Shown here in pieces: positions 10,683 through 22,422 of a stretch of 64,000 bases of DNA. The first letter of the stretch is position 1. Every line of letters begins with the position of its first letter. Source of the DNA: Trichosanthes cucumerina (Eukaryota; Streptophyta; Magnoliopsida; Cucurbitales; Cucurbitaceae); contig CM071845.1 of NCBI GenBank assembly GCA_036507285.1, forward strand, positions 39,946,252 to 40,010,251, given 5' to 3'. Below the pieces are notes generated by a model. That model saw nothing but the letters and a program-made list of their open reading frames with translations. It had not been told where the DNA came from and did no database searches. Both the position numbers and the translations under genes were made by a program.

Positions 10683-12347
10683 TTTTAGCTGAAAAATAAG
10701 AAAAACTTTGTATTAGTCTCGCAAAAAACTTTTTGAAATCCAATCAAGTTTTAGCAAAATTATTTCATGATCCCTAGGTCATTCAAAATTTTGCAATGAT
10801 ACCCTAAAGGTTTAGAATGACCGCCACCGAAGGGTGAACAGAACACTCCTCCTCTAGGATGAGACTTTCTCGATCAGACCCTAATCCCGAATAACTCTTA
10901 TTCCATTAGGCGTCCAATTACCATTGTTCGGTCGAATTCATTAATACTTAACACTCGTGAGTGTCACCCTCAATCTTTAAGTTTCCAAGTATCCGTCCAA
11001 ACAATAGCCACCGAAGGGTGAACCAAGAAGGAAAACCAACAAGGAAACTGTATCCCTTTCAGGAATTCACGGTGTTCCGACTCCCATAATCAAGCCCTCC
11101 GAAGGGATTGTCTGGTCCAGGCCAAACTAGAAGGCAGATCATAGGCGTCTCACGGTGTGAATCGAAAGAAGAGACCGTGGGTCTCGTTTTCACAAGTCCC
11201 GCTCCCACTCATTATAAGTACTCTCTCCATCCACGATGATATTGACCTATACAAATGCCACCCGAAGGAGATTTGTGGTTGGAAATTCAAATGTATCTCA
11301 TACACTATATTTTCTCCCACTCAGCACTATAATCTTAATAGGGATTGACCTAGATAAACCGGCTAAAATTTACCTATGTCTACCAATATAACTCTTATAT
11401 GATATTAACCTAAGTTTATAATCACATTATTAACTTAGGTCTATGTGAGTAAATTAATTAAATCTTAATTAACGACACTCACAAGAATATAACCTAAGAA
11501 TCTCCGGACCGAATTCACTCCCAGGTCGGTTTCCAGGTAGGGGTGTTCCGCAAGCGTCGACTTAAATACCCCAGCCTTAGACAAAAACTTCCTTAGACAG
11601 AGTTACTTATCAGTCTCCATTCAAAGGTTACATTGATTTCCTAATTTCTAATCTTATTAGAAAATTAGAAAACCTAAGTCTAATTATTCAAGTTCTAAAC
11701 TCATTAAAACTAATAATTAACTTAGGTTGCATGCATTTCTATGTTATAGTGCTTGATCATCCATCACATGAATAATACTATACTATAACATACATTCATC
11801 ACATGAATTAAATGCATGAGCATGCTTTTAATTTAAAAATATAACACTTATATTTAAATAAATTAAAACATGCATACATTATATTATAACTCTTATAATA
11901 TAATCCTACCATGCATACTATATATTATAACTCTTATAATATAAATATGATGCATGAAATGTTTAACCTAAGGTGGGATTTTAAATCTATATGACATACA
12001 TTATGCACATAGAATTTAATTAAAATATACATCTCATGCATAAAATAATTAAAGCAGCAAAAATGGACCGGTTTTTTTGCACCTAGGAACAATTATTTAA
12101 TTAAATAACATTAATATAACATTTATATTAATATTATTTAATAAAATAAAAAAATAAAAAAATAAATTACATTTTATAAATAATAAAATAAATTAAAAAC
12201 GAAAATAACTGCCCACTTTTCCAAAAACACGCCCACGTCTCGCGAAACCGCCTCCATCATCTGTCCCTCAACGCTGCGTGTGCGTAACGCATATGAGCGG
12301 CGGAAGCGTTAACGCATGATCGCCTCGGCGTCGGCGGCGTTGCAAGC
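10683..12347 (-). other. leader of element C, gag-proximal part (no gene)
   Basis: AT-rich non-coding leader matching D 36300-38015 in reverse. It contains CACCGAAGGGTG at 10825-10836 and 11009-11020, CCCTCCGAAGGG at 11095-11106, two AT hairpins (11880-11902 and 11921-11943), and a GC-rich tract at about 12220-12347 rich in aacgc and cgttg. The gypsy element interrupts it at 12348, and the leader resumes at 22042. Confidence 0.75.
11880..11943. repeat. paired AT hairpins in the C leader
   Basis: Two copies of TATATTATAA-ctc-TTATAATATA (11880-11902 and 11921-11943), each a perfect 10-bp inverted repeat with a 3-base loop. The same pair is found in the leaders of D and F. Confidence 0.7.
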
Positions 12348-14712
12348 TGTCACACCTCTCCGAACCACTTGCTAACTTAGCGGGAGGCGGCATGAAGCCA
12401 ATGGACATTGTTACCTCTTAACAATACCTGCGACACTACTTTACGAAAACAAACTATGTTCGCATATGGAACACTTTAAACTTAGCACAATGGCCCGGAC
12501 ATCTATAAGGCGTATGAGGAGAAACTCTTCTTAAGTCTCTCTTGGAAACTAAAACGAGCGGGAACATCAAAACCACAAACGGTCAAACCCTAATTAAACA
12601 ACCACAACCTCTAAAGCACATACGACTATAACTACATAGTTCTCTTAAAATAATTTACAAACATATGGACTTGCTAAACCACACCAGCCACGTACAAAAT
12701 ATCAAACTTATGAAGCTTCAAAGCAGATTATATGGCGAGTTTTCGTGCACCAGGAGCTCGATCTCTACGAAAAGTGGGAAAAACAACTGAAAGAATGAGC
12801 TATAAAGCTCAGTGAGTGACTTGAGTTTAAAAGAAAGCTATTAACTCGTAAATCATATCACCTGGCCATCTATGAGCATATGCATCTGTAATCAAGCGTT
12901 AAAAGTAATCGTGTAATCATAATAGCTTTTCATGAAAACCAGCAAGCATATCGTTAAAATCTCGTAAGGCATGTAAATGACATAAGCTCTTTTTTTAAAA
13001 CATGTCACATTCTACGTTTGTTCTACGATGTAGTGGGGCCCGCCCAGCACTCCCATCGTCTTTGTCGTAGTGGGGCCCGCCCAGCACTCACGACAGCGCT
13101 GTTGTCACGGAGTTCACTCAACGTCAACAATAGAAATGACCTGTGTGCACGCGGTACCATAAAGCCTCGGGCTCAATATCTCAGAAAATCACATGAAAAC
13201 ATTGAACATGCCTGCTTATCTTTTCTTTCATAAAACTCAAGCTTACTCAGCTTGTTAATAAAACTGGAAATCTTTAAAACATACTTGCTTGAAATCATAA
13301 CATTTCCATAAATTTTGGCAACCTTTGGACATATGCTCATGTATAAACTTTATAAAGACTTTTAGGGTCACAATGAACACTTGAAACATTTCTAGGAAAA
13401 CAAGAATACTCATAGACATGTGTTCAAAAATAAAACACAAAGCTTTGAACAATTCATTCTAGCAAAACTTGCATTTCTTAAAGCATTTTTCAAGCATATA
13501 GCTCATTTTCGAAGTTTGTTTTGTCACTCACAGTGTTAGAACTTGAGTCTTGACCCGTACACTCGACCTATTCGCTCTTGGCCTGTCAAACAAACCAAAA
13601 CCATGTTTTAGAACCTCGAGCTCATGGTTTTAACTTTAAAACTACAAGAAAACACTCCAACAAAAATTCCAGCATTTAACAGATTTTATGCCCTGTATTC
13701 AGACAGCCATAACTTCTTCATTACTTAGCCAAACAGGGTGAAAGTTATACCAAACTCTTCCTTTTTGAATCCTCTAAAAATCATATGAAGACATAAAATT
13801 GAAATTCCCAATAGATTGGTTCAGAAATACCTCGAAAGCTTCTTTCCCAGGAACTAACTTCTGCTATTCCAAATTCGATTTTCTGCTGCAACCCGAAACT
13901 TGACCTGCTATTTACAACATCTTCCAATCATTTTCTATTCACGATTTCTTCATAAAAGTCGTAGGAAACTAAATAAGCTTTCCAACCATACCTAATAGAG
14001 CTTCTGATTCCAATTCTACAGGTCAGTACAACCAAAACATCAGAGACTTCTCGGATTTGACAGTAAATTCTGTGTTCTGTCTTCCTCTTCACAAATCAGT
14101 AGCTTCAGATCCGAATTTGCTCGAGCATCCTTCACGAATTTTGTTCCAATATGAGTTAACTTGCACGAAACAAAATCTCAGCTCTTACCTCTTTCTGTGG
14201 AGCTCGAGATGAACAAAATAGCAGAACATGGCAGAGTGATTACCTTGCTGTTATACTAATTGCTTGAGTTCTCTCCCTCTCTTCTGCAAATCCAGCTCCA
14301 AAACCACCTTCTTCTTCTTCCTTTAAGCTTCTCCCACGAACCCTCAGCTCCTCTTTGATGAAAATGAGAAGAAATTTGAAGGTACTTGTTTGTTTAAAAA
14401 GAAAAACCAAGGTGGGGGTCCCACCTTCCACTTTCTTTCTTTTTTTCCTTTTCCTTTTCTTTTCTTTTCTTTTCTTTTCATTCCTAAACATAACACTAAT
14501 ATTATAACCTTTCCTTTCATTTTCTTTCTTCATTATTCTTAGAGCAAACCAAACCAAAATGGTTTAAGGTTTTTCTTCCTTGTTTTCCTTTTGCCTTTCA
14601 CTTCATTACTTTTCTTTTTAAAACAAGGAAAACCAAGTTTTAAGCATTCATTTCTTCCTTTCTTTTGTTGTTTGATAATAAGGAGGTTCCAAAGAAAGAT
14701 CTCGGGTTTACA
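12348..14712 (-). repeat. gypsy 3' LTR
   Basis: It runs from tgtcacacc to gggtttaca, so on the minus strand it begins TGTAAACCC and ends GGTGTGACA. 2365 bp. It contains a direct repeat of tagtggggcccgcccagcac (from 13031 and from 13068, 37 bp apart) and a pyrimidine-rich (CTTTT)n tract at 14440-14480. Matching segments recur in the right-hand LTR. ORFs within it (13255-13452, 14240-14557) have no protein likeness. Confidence 0.9.
14440..14480. repeat. pyrimidine-rich microsatellite in gypsy 3' LTR
   Basis: Tandem cttttc-type units. The partner LTR has the same tract at about 21755-21803, one unit longer. This accounts for the Lys/Arg-rich antisense ORFs. Confidence 0.85.
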
Positions 14713-14750
14713 ACTTACCTCCCCTTAAGAAATTTCGTCCTCGAAATTTA
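14713..14750 (-). promoter_or_regulatory. gypsy polypurine tract region
   Basis: On the minus strand the sequence reads GGACGAAATTTC, then ttaaggggaggtaagt, directly before the LTR start TGTAAACCC. This wording is the usual end of plant chromovirus internal regions and marks the plus-strand primer. Confidence 0.85.
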
Positions 14751-16060
14751 GTAGTCCTTAGGTGAAAATCATCGGATACTTCCTCCTCATTTAGTCTTCT
14801 AAGTCTCAGGTTGTCTCCTCCACTCCGTGATGTCTCCAACGGACCTTCACGAGTGGGATCGTCTTGTTTCTTAAAACTTGTTCTTTTCTATCGAGGATTT
14901 GAACTGCATCCTCTGCGTAACTCATGTCTTTTTCAGCTCAACGGGTTGTGCTTGTAGCACATGTGTCAGATCTGGAATATACTTTCTTAACATGGACACA
15001 TGAAAAACATCATGTACTCGAGATAGTTCTGCTGGCAATTCTAGTCTGTAGGCTGCTGCGTTACTTGATAAGGACCAATATATCTAGGGCTTAGTTTACC
15101 TTTCTTATCAAAAGCGAAGGACACCTCTCCATGGAGATAACTTCAAGAAAACTTGATCTCGATCCGGAATTCCAAGTCCTTTCGTCGCTTATCGCATAAC
15201 TCTTACGACGGTCTTGTGCTACCTTGATGATTCTCTCGACACGTTAATATTGTTTGTCATAACTTGCACCAACTCGGGACCGATTAGCTTCCACTCTTCT
15301 AGTTCATTTCAATATACTAGCGTTCTACGGTCTTTTATCTAGAGCTTCAAATGGTGCCATGTCAAAACTAGGCCGATAATTGTTATTGTAAGCAAATTCC
15401 ATAAGTGATAGGTGTGTATCTCAACTTCCCTTAACTTGAGGGACACACGCTTGCAACATGTCTTCTAGAGGTGCGGATGGTCTCTCTCGATGGACAATCT
15501 CTCGAACATGAAACGCATTTGTACTAAAACTCACTTTGTCCCTATAGTTTTTTTAAGCTAGGCCAAAACATAGAAGTAAATCTCGGGTCCCTATCTCAAA
15601 CTATGGACACAGGCACTCTCGTATTGTCTCACAATTGCATGACGACGTATAGCTTAGCTAGGTGGTCAAGCGTGAGACGTCGCTCTAATCGAGTACAAAC
15701 CGTGTTGTCTTAGTGAGTCTATCCACCATTACCCAAGTACCCACATGTCCATTTAAAGTGCGTGGTAATCTAAGCAGAAAAACCATAGTAATTCGCTCCC
15801 ATTTCCATTCCGGCATTAGCAAAGTGGGTTAAGGAGTCCTTTTTGCTTCGTCTAAGCGGTTTAACTTGTCGATGTGATTAAACATCTATCAACATAATCA
15901 ACTATCTCTGCTTCATCCCGTGCCACCAATAAGTCCTATTCAAGGTTTTACACATCTTGGTGCTTCTGGATGCATAGCGTAGTTGAATCGTGTGAGCTTC
16001 TTCTAGAATAGCATTTTTAAGCTCACTAACACTCTAACGCATAGTCTTCCCCTGTTTCTC
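14751..16060 (-). pseudogene. gypsy integrase with chromodomain-like tail
   Basis: No long open frame, but reading all minus frames recovers the protein in order. The zinc-finger segment near 16030-15920 reads EEAHTIQLRYASRSTKMCKTL and WWHGMK. Next come EWKWERITMV and VMVDRLTKT (15800-15700), VPVSIV and DRDPRFTSMFW (15620-15540), and LMEFAYNNNY (about 15400). The C-terminal LPAELSRVHDVFHVSMLRKY (about 15030) is followed by VLRNKTIPLVKVRWRHHG (about 14850). These are the HHCC finger, DDE core and chromodomain-like end of a chromovirus integrase. Many stops and indels. Confidence 0.82.
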
Positions 16061-16680
16061 TATGGCTCCAAAATCGATCTCATTTTAAATTTTGCTTTTT
16101 GGCCTGTTTGGACTTTCCAAACATCTTCTGCGAGTTACTAATCTCCGGTTTTTTTCTCACAATCTCTGTTACGAGTGAAGACCTGATCTGGAATTGAGCT
16201 AAGAGACCCCCCTGAATTCTTTGCAATCACAGTTGCCTTAGAATCCCTTAGAGTACTTAAAAATGTTGCTCGAATACCACACAAGGCATCCCTAGGAAGT
16301 CTTGACTTCCTACTCAATGCATCAGCTACCACATTCACCTTACCAGGATGGTATTATATGGTATAATCATAATCTTTAATCAATTCTAACCATCTTCGTT
16401 GTCTCATATTCAGCTCCCTCTGTTCAAAGATATATTTCAGACTTTTATGATCTGTGTAAATGTGACACCTTTCACCAAACAAGTAATGTCTCCAGATCTT
16501 CAGTGCTAAAATAACTGTTGTTAACTCAAGATCATGGGTAGGGTAATTACATTCGTGCTTTTTCAATTGCCTTAACGCATAAGTTATTACTTTTCCTTCT
16601 TGCATCAGTACACACCCTAAATCTTTCCTTGAGGCATCACAGTAAACCACATACTCTTTTCCCGTTATAGGAAGTGTCAA
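16061..16680 (-). pseudogene. gypsy RNase H
   Basis: A 108-codon open stretch (16680-16354) shows YVVYCDASRKDLGCVLMQEG, ITYALRQLKKHECNYPTHDLEL, IWRHYLFGERCHIYTDHKSL and the end LNMRQRRWLELIKDYD. It has the acidic residues expected of a gypsy RNase H (CDAS, HDLE, YTDHKS). The next frame (16338-16138) has NVVADALSRKSR, the standard end of the domain. They are separated by one stop. This is the best preserved part of the gypsy coding region. Confidence 0.92.
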
Positions 16681-17450
16681 AATAAGTGTTGTAACTAATC
16701 TCTCTTTCAGCTCCTAAAAACTCCGTTCACACTTATCTGACCATTCAAACTTAGCATTCTTCTTTGTCAAAGCTGTTAAGGGTAATGCTATTCGTGAGAA
16801 ATCCTCAACAAACTGCCTGTAGTGTCCGGCCAAGCCTAGGAAACTACGTACCTCTATCGTACTAACTGGTCTCTCCCGGGTTGACTACTGACTTTAACTT
16901 TATTTGGATCCACACTAACACCATTTCTTTGAGGCAACATGCCCCAAAAAACACTACTGGTTCAAGCAAAACTCACATTTGGTGAATTTAGCGTATAAAT
17001 TGTTTATCTCGTAGTGTTTGAGAATAATACTCATGTGTTCCTCGTAGGCTTTCCCGCCAACCGAGTAAACTAGTATATCATCAATAATCACTATTACAAA
17101 GTTATCCAAATCTTTGGTGGAAAACCTTTCCATGGGGTCCATGAAAGCTCGCTAGTGCATTGTTAAACCGAATGGCATTATTAAACACTCATAATGCTCG
17201 TACCTCATTATGAATAATGTCTTAGGAATATCGATTCTCGACCTTTAACTTATGATATCTCGATCTTAAATTAATCTTACAAAATATCGATGCACCTCTT
17301 AACCTGGTCAAACAAGTCATCTATTCGGGTAAAGGATACTTATTACGTATCGTGACTTTGTTTAACTATCTATAATCAATGCATAATCTACGGGTACCAT
17401 CTTTCTTTTCACGAGATAACACTTTGGAGCTCTCAAGGCGATACACTAGG
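16681..17450 (-). pseudogene. gypsy reverse transcriptase
   Basis: Minus-strand pieces in family order: YPNR near 17335, then SRIDIPKTLF and YEHYECLIMPFGLT (17250-17170). The open stretch 17142-16954 follows, with MDPMERF, IIDDILVYS (normally YIDDILVYS, with the aspartate pair kept) and YAKFTKCEF. A thumb region continues to about 16690. Stops and frameshifts are frequent upstream of 17160. Confidence 0.88.
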
Positions 17451-17584
17451 TCCGATGTATCCCTTATCACCCGATCCTTTGTAATGCGCATCTTTAGCTC
17501 CCGATCTCACTTGGAGTCATTCTATACGACGCTTGCGAAATAGGTGTTATTCATGATAATGAGTTCAATGGTGAACTCAACTTC

Positions 17585-18160
17585 CTATCGGTGGCAATCT
17601 CGATAGATCTCGCTAGAAAAACAACAAGAAAATTCATTCACAACAAGAACATTTTCTTGTTTTAGCTTTTCTTCCTGCACCTCAACTACATGTGCAAGGA
17701 ACGTCGTGCAACCTTTCTTTAATAACTTCGAGCTTTGAATCTTCGAAAACAAACTCGTAGGGATAGTCTTTCTTTCATTCCATAAAACCACTTCAGCTAA
17801 TCCTAGTTTCTTGAAAACAACTTCCTTTATATGGCAATCTCTGGAAGCATAATGAGTGAATGAGAAATCCATTCCTAGGATTGCATCTAACACCTGCAAC
17901 TCTAGTGGAAGAAGATCCACTAACATATTGAGACCTTCTACTAAGACCTCACATTCGCATCACCGAATTGACTAATAAAGCATCACCAAGCTGGAATGTA
18001 TATAACTAACCTTTTACATAAAGGTTCTAGCTTCCCATTCAACTTAGTCAAGAACATACTAAAAACAAAGAAATGTGTAGCACCTTGTTCTATTAAAACA
18101 AGTGCAGGTACATTTCAAATAGTAATTGTACCACTAATCATATCTGGTGCATCCTCAGCT
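17585..18160 (-). pseudogene. gypsy aspartic protease
   Basis: An open stretch of 113 codons (17926-17585) contains LLPLELQVLDAILGMDFSFTHYASRDCHIKEVVF. This matches the C-terminal half of the retropepsin-like domain of chromoviruses (VILGMDWL..HYA.IDC..K.V.F by family knowledge). The region 17930-18160 holds the N-terminal half in broken frames (for example LVLIEQGATHFF on the minus strand, where relatives have DSGATHSF-type wording). The catalytic Asp region is altered. Confidence 0.78.
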
Positions 18161-19280
18161 TCTTGCTGAGTCATAACCTAGACCTTTCCGTGTTTCCTAG
18201 GCCTCCCTACAACTCTCTTTAGTCTAACACCACTAGTGCCCTCTCTTGTAGCTACTGAAACTCTCGGCTGCTCAACTAACTGGGACTCAACTCCCTAGTC
18301 CCTCTGTGCGGCTGTCCATAGCTGTGGACAATCCCTCTTGACATGTCTGGTTGTCACTACAGTAGCATGTACCAACACTCACAAGACAATGACCTTGATG
18401 ATTCTTGCAACAGATCACACATGGAGTTTTCCTTGCTATACTGGCATAGATTCTTGTCCTCCCTGCAACTTGCTGCCAAACAAACAAACTAACTAGGTCC
18501 TCTTTAACTCTGCCTCTGATAGGTACTGACCACAAACATCTGCCTCAATGCCTGGCTACTTGGCTGCTAGCTTGCTCCTTAATTTCATATTGACTTAGAA
18601 ACATTTACTCCAAGTGTGAACCTCCGCTGCTCACGACCTTGGAAACTGCTTGTTGTCGAAGCCTCCACAACTAGGCTTCACTACTGACTGCGCCTTTGCT
18701 ATACTCTGCTCAACACGTAGAGCAGTCTCTACCAGCTAGGAAAAAAAAATCAATCCACTTAGCAATGGCTGTAACTGGGGTACGTATCTCAGGTCGTAAC
18801 CCTCATTCAAATCTTCGACACCTGTCACTCTCGGATGCCACAATCACATCAACATACCGCGAAAACTCGGTATATCTTCTCTCATACTCAGCCACTGAAA
18901 ATGATCCCTGCTTTAATTCTAAAAATTCATCCCTCTTTGCCTCTCGGTACGTGCTAGGGTAATATTTATTTTCAAATATACTTCTAAAAGTTTCCCAGCA
19001 GTGTGAAGTCGTGCATCACTACAATCAAGCTAACATCGATTTCCATCATCCTTCTACCTTCTTTAGCAAAGCAAGAATGTGGCCAACTTAACATTTCGCT
19101 CCTCGAGAGCAACTCATAACATCAAAACATTTATCAAGCTTATTTAGCCAAACCTCGAAACTTCAATGGATCTTTGGAACCCTCAAACACCGTGGCTCCT
19201 AATTCTTTTAGTTGATCTATTTTATATGTCTTATCTCGGATTACTTAGCCGTGCTTCCATGGCTTACCTACCTCCTGTGA
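18161..19280 (-). pseudogene. gypsy gag (capsid and zinc knuckle)
   Basis: Minus-strand remnants. ATVFEGSKDPLKFRGLAK (about 19200-19140) is the start of the Retrotrans_gag domain. From 18957 comes PSTYREAKRDEFLELKQGSF, then SVAEYERRYTEFSRYVDVIV, a clear capsid core. Near 18380-18320 lies a zinc-knuckle remnant with HVKRDCPQLW, and the preceding Cys residues are in a shifted frame. The plus-strand ORF over the capsid core is only the antisense of this gene. Confidence 0.83.
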
Positions 19281-19635
19281 GGAATTAGCATCTTTGTAAG
19301 TCGCCCCCATCCGAACTCTCGGGGCACTAGATCTCCACCGGGATTGATCTTGGGTAGGATCCTGCGTCCCCGCCCCGATCTTGCTCTGCATGATCGCGCG
19401 CTAGTGCGTGGTGGCATGACTTCTATAACATATTAACATACTAGACATGTAATGAGTACTCAACTCAAGCGCACAATTCTAGACTTGTGTTCACATTCTA
19501 GTCCTAGCTGGACTTACTCTTATCCTTACTTGGATCATGTTACGCTAGTTCTAATGAACTAACTCAATAACTTGCTATTTACTTTTGGTTTCTTGTAGAG
19601 CTAACTTGCTCTGCTCTCTCATTCCCATGGAGCTA

Positions 19636-19650
19636 GCGCGCTCGATACCA
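19636..19650 (-). promoter_or_regulatory. gypsy primer binding site
   Basis: On the minus strand, TGGTATCGAGCGCGC lies three bases from the end of the 5' LTR. It resembles the complement of the initiator tRNA-Met 3' end (TGGTATCAGAGC) with mismatches. This fixes the element as minus-strand, with its 5' LTR on the right. Confidence 0.75.
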
Positions 19651-19653
19651 AGT

Positions 19654-22041
19654 TGTCACACCCCTCCCGAACCACTTGCTAACTTAGCCGGAGAGGCGGC
19701 ATGAAGCCAATGGACATTGTTACCTCTTAACAATACTGCGACACTACTTTACACGAAAACAAACTATGTTCGCATATGGAACACTTTAAACTTAGCACAA
19801 ATAAAATGGCGGACATCTATAAGGCGTACATGAGGAGAAACTCTTCTTAAGTCTCTCTGGAAACTAAACGCAGCGGGAACATCAAAACCACAAACAGTCC
19901 AAACCACTAATTAAACAACCACAACCTCTAAAGCACATCGACTATAACTACATAGTTCTCTTAAAATAATTTACAAACATATGGACTTGCTAAACCACAC
20001 CGACCACGTACAAAATATCAAACTTATGAAGCTTGTGCAGACTATGGCGCGAGTTTTTCGTGCACGGAGCTCGATCTCTACGAAAAGTGGAAAAACATCT
20101 TGAAAGAATGAGCTATAAAGCTCGGTGAGTGACTTGAGTTTAAAAGAAAGCTATTAACTCGTAAATCATATCACCGCCATCTATGAGCATATGCATCCGT
20201 AATCAGCGTTAAAAGTAATCGTGTAATCATAATAGCTTTTCATGAAAACCCGGCAAGCATATCGTTAAAATCTCGTAAGGCATGTAAATGACATAAGCTC
20301 TTTTTTAAAACATGTCACATTCTACGTTTGTTCTACGATGTAGTGGGGCCCGCCAAAGACTCCCATCGTCTTTGTAAATAGTGGGGCCCGCCCAAGCACT
20401 CACGGCACATATTTGTTGTCACGGAGTTCACTCAACGTCAACAAATGAGAAATGACTGTGTGTGTGCACGCGGTACCATAAAGCCTCGGGCTCAATATCT
20501 AAGAAAATCACATGAAAACATTGAACATGTCTGCTTATCTTTTCTTTCATAAAACTCAAGCTTACTCAGCTTGTTAATAAAACTGGAAATCTTTAAAACA
20601 TACTTGCTTGAAATCATAACATTTCCATAAATTTTGGCAACCATTGGACATATGCTCATGTATAAACTTTATAAAGACTTTTAGGGTCACAATGAACACT
20701 TGAAACATTTCTAGGAAAACAAGAATACTCATAGACATGTGTTCAAAAATAAAACACAAAGCTTTGAACAATTCATTCTAGCAAAACTTGCATTTCTTAA
20801 AGCATTTTTCAAGCATATAGCTCATTTTCGAAGTTCGTTTTGTCACTCACAGTGTTAGAACTAGAGTCTTGACCCGTACACTCGACCTATTCGCTCTTGG
20901 CCTGTCAAACAAACCAAAACCATGTTTTAGAACCTCGAGCTCATGGTTTTAACTTTAAAACTACAAGAAAACACTCCAACAAAAATTCCAGCATTTAACA
21001 GATTTTATGCCCTGTATTCAGACAGCCATAACTTCTTCATTACTTAGCTAAACAGGGTGAAATTTATACCAAACTCTTCCTTTTGGAATCCTCTAAAAAT
21101 CATATGAAGACATAAAATTGAAAATCCCAATAGATTGGTTCAGAAATACCTCGAAAACGTCTTTCCCAGGAACTAACTTCTGCTATTCCAAATTCGATTT
21201 TCTGCTGCAACCCGACACTTGACCTGCTATTTACAACATCTTCCAATCATTTTCTATTCACGATTTCTTCATGACAGTTGTAGGAAATTAAATAAGCTTT
21301 CCAACCATACCTAATAGAGCTTCTGATGCCAATTCTACAGGTCAGTACAACCAAAACATCAGAGACTTCTCGGATTTGACAGTAAATTCTGTGTTCTTTC
21401 TTCCTCTTCACAAATCAGTAGCTTCAGATCCGAATTTGCTCGAGCATCCTTCACGAATTTTGTTCCAATATGAGTTAACTTGCACGAAACAAAATCGCAG
21501 CTCTTACCCCTTTCTGTGGAGCTCGAGATGAACAAAATAGCAGAACATGGCAGAGTGATTACCTTGCTGTTATACTAATTGCTTGAGTTCTCTCCTCTCT
21601 CTACGCAAATCCAGCTCCAAAACCACCTTCTTCTTCTTCCTTTAAGCTTCTCCCACGAACCCTCAGCTCCTCTTTGATGAAAATGAGAAGAAATTTGAAG
21701 GTACTTGTTTGTTTAAAAAGAAAAACCAAGGTGGGGGTCCCACCTTCCACTTTCTTTCTTTTTTTCCTTTTCCTTTTCTTTTCTTTTCTTTTCTTTTCTT
21801 TTCATTCCTAAACATAACACTAATATTATAACCTTTCCTTTCATTTTCTTTCTTCATTATTCTTAGAGCAAACCAAACCAAAATGGTTTAAGGTTTTTCT
21901 TCCTTGTTTTCCTTTTGCCTTTCACTTCATTACTTTTCTTTTTAAAACAAGGAAAACCAAGTTTTAAGCATTCATTTCTTCCTTTCTTTTGTTGTTTGAT
22001 AATAAGGAGGTTCCAAAGAAAGATCTCTGGGTTTTTAAACA
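19654..22041 (-). repeat. gypsy 5' LTR
   Basis: Pairs with 12348-14712. The tgtcacacc end is intact. The other end is altered (gggtttttaaaca instead of gggtttaca), so the boundary is uncertain by several bases. About 2.39 kb. Roughly the first 750 bp at the low-coordinate end differ from the partner mostly by 1-2 base indels, while the remainder differs by scattered substitutions. Confidence 0.87.
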
Positions 22042-22422
22042 GCGCTGACTGCTGCAGGCCTCTGCCGGCAGGGACGCAATCTCAACGCCGTGTGAGGCAG
22101 CGTCTCAACGCCATCGACAGAACAACAAACTCTTTGTTGTTCTTCCACCGATTTCCGCCTGTTTCCGCTCCGATTTCTTCACAGCAACTCTTGCCATGAA
22201 CGACTCGGACTTACAGACTCGATTTACAACAAAATGCCCAAAAACAACTGGCCCTTACAATGATCTCATTAACATAAGTTGTAAATCTATTCTAGTGCCA
22301 AAAACCGAAGACATCCATCATGCAAACCAAAATTCATCTCATGAAATTAAGGCAATTTACCCACCTAATTTTAACAAAACAATGCATAAATGAAGAACCA
22401 TCAAAATGACTCTTATACCAAT
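22042..22422 (-). other. leader of element C, 5' LTR-proximal part (no gene)
   Basis: Remainder of the C leader after the gypsy insertion. It matches D 35890-36220 in reverse: GC-rich tract with gcgtctcaacgcc, then gactcggacttacagactcg and caaaatgcccaaaaacaac. It ends at the primer site. Confidence 0.75.
22409..22420 (-). promoter_or_regulatory. primer binding site of element C (decayed)
   Basis: Minus-strand TGGTATAAGAGT, compared with TGGTATCAGAGC in D. It lies two bases inside the 5' LTR end. The site is for initiator tRNA-Met, with changes in this copy. Confidence 0.75.

Larger units (their letters stand above)
12348..22041 (-). mobile_element. Ty3/gypsy chromovirus-like element, minus strand, inserted in leader of C
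   Basis: About 9.7 kb with two long LTRs (12348-14712, 19654-22041) and an internal region read right to left: gag, protease, RT, RNase H, integrase with a chromodomain-like tail. RT before integrase is the gypsy order. The polypurine region (GGACGAAATTTC) and the C-terminal motif VLRNKTIPLVKV are typical of Tekay/Del-type chromoviruses by family knowledge. Much of both LTRs is nearly identical, so it is a fairly recent insertion, yet its genes are badly broken. No convincing target duplication (left flank caagc). Confidence 0.88.

Noticed and set aside
12343..12347. Target duplication for the nested gypsy element
   Set aside because: Left flank caagc has no match after the right LTR, whose terminal bases are altered, so no duplication can be claimed.
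13255..13452. 65-codon ORF found twice (also 20574-20771)
   Set aside because: Two copies exist only because the gypsy LTR is duplicated; no protein likeness and no start context.
14240..14557. Lys/Arg-rich minus-strand ORFs (also 21663-21881)
   Set aside because: Translation of the (CTTTT)n microsatellite in the gypsy LTRs.
18696..18962. 88-codon plus-strand ORF inside the gypsy element
   Set aside because: Exact antisense of the gag capsid core (PSTYREAKRDEFLELKQGSF and following residues).
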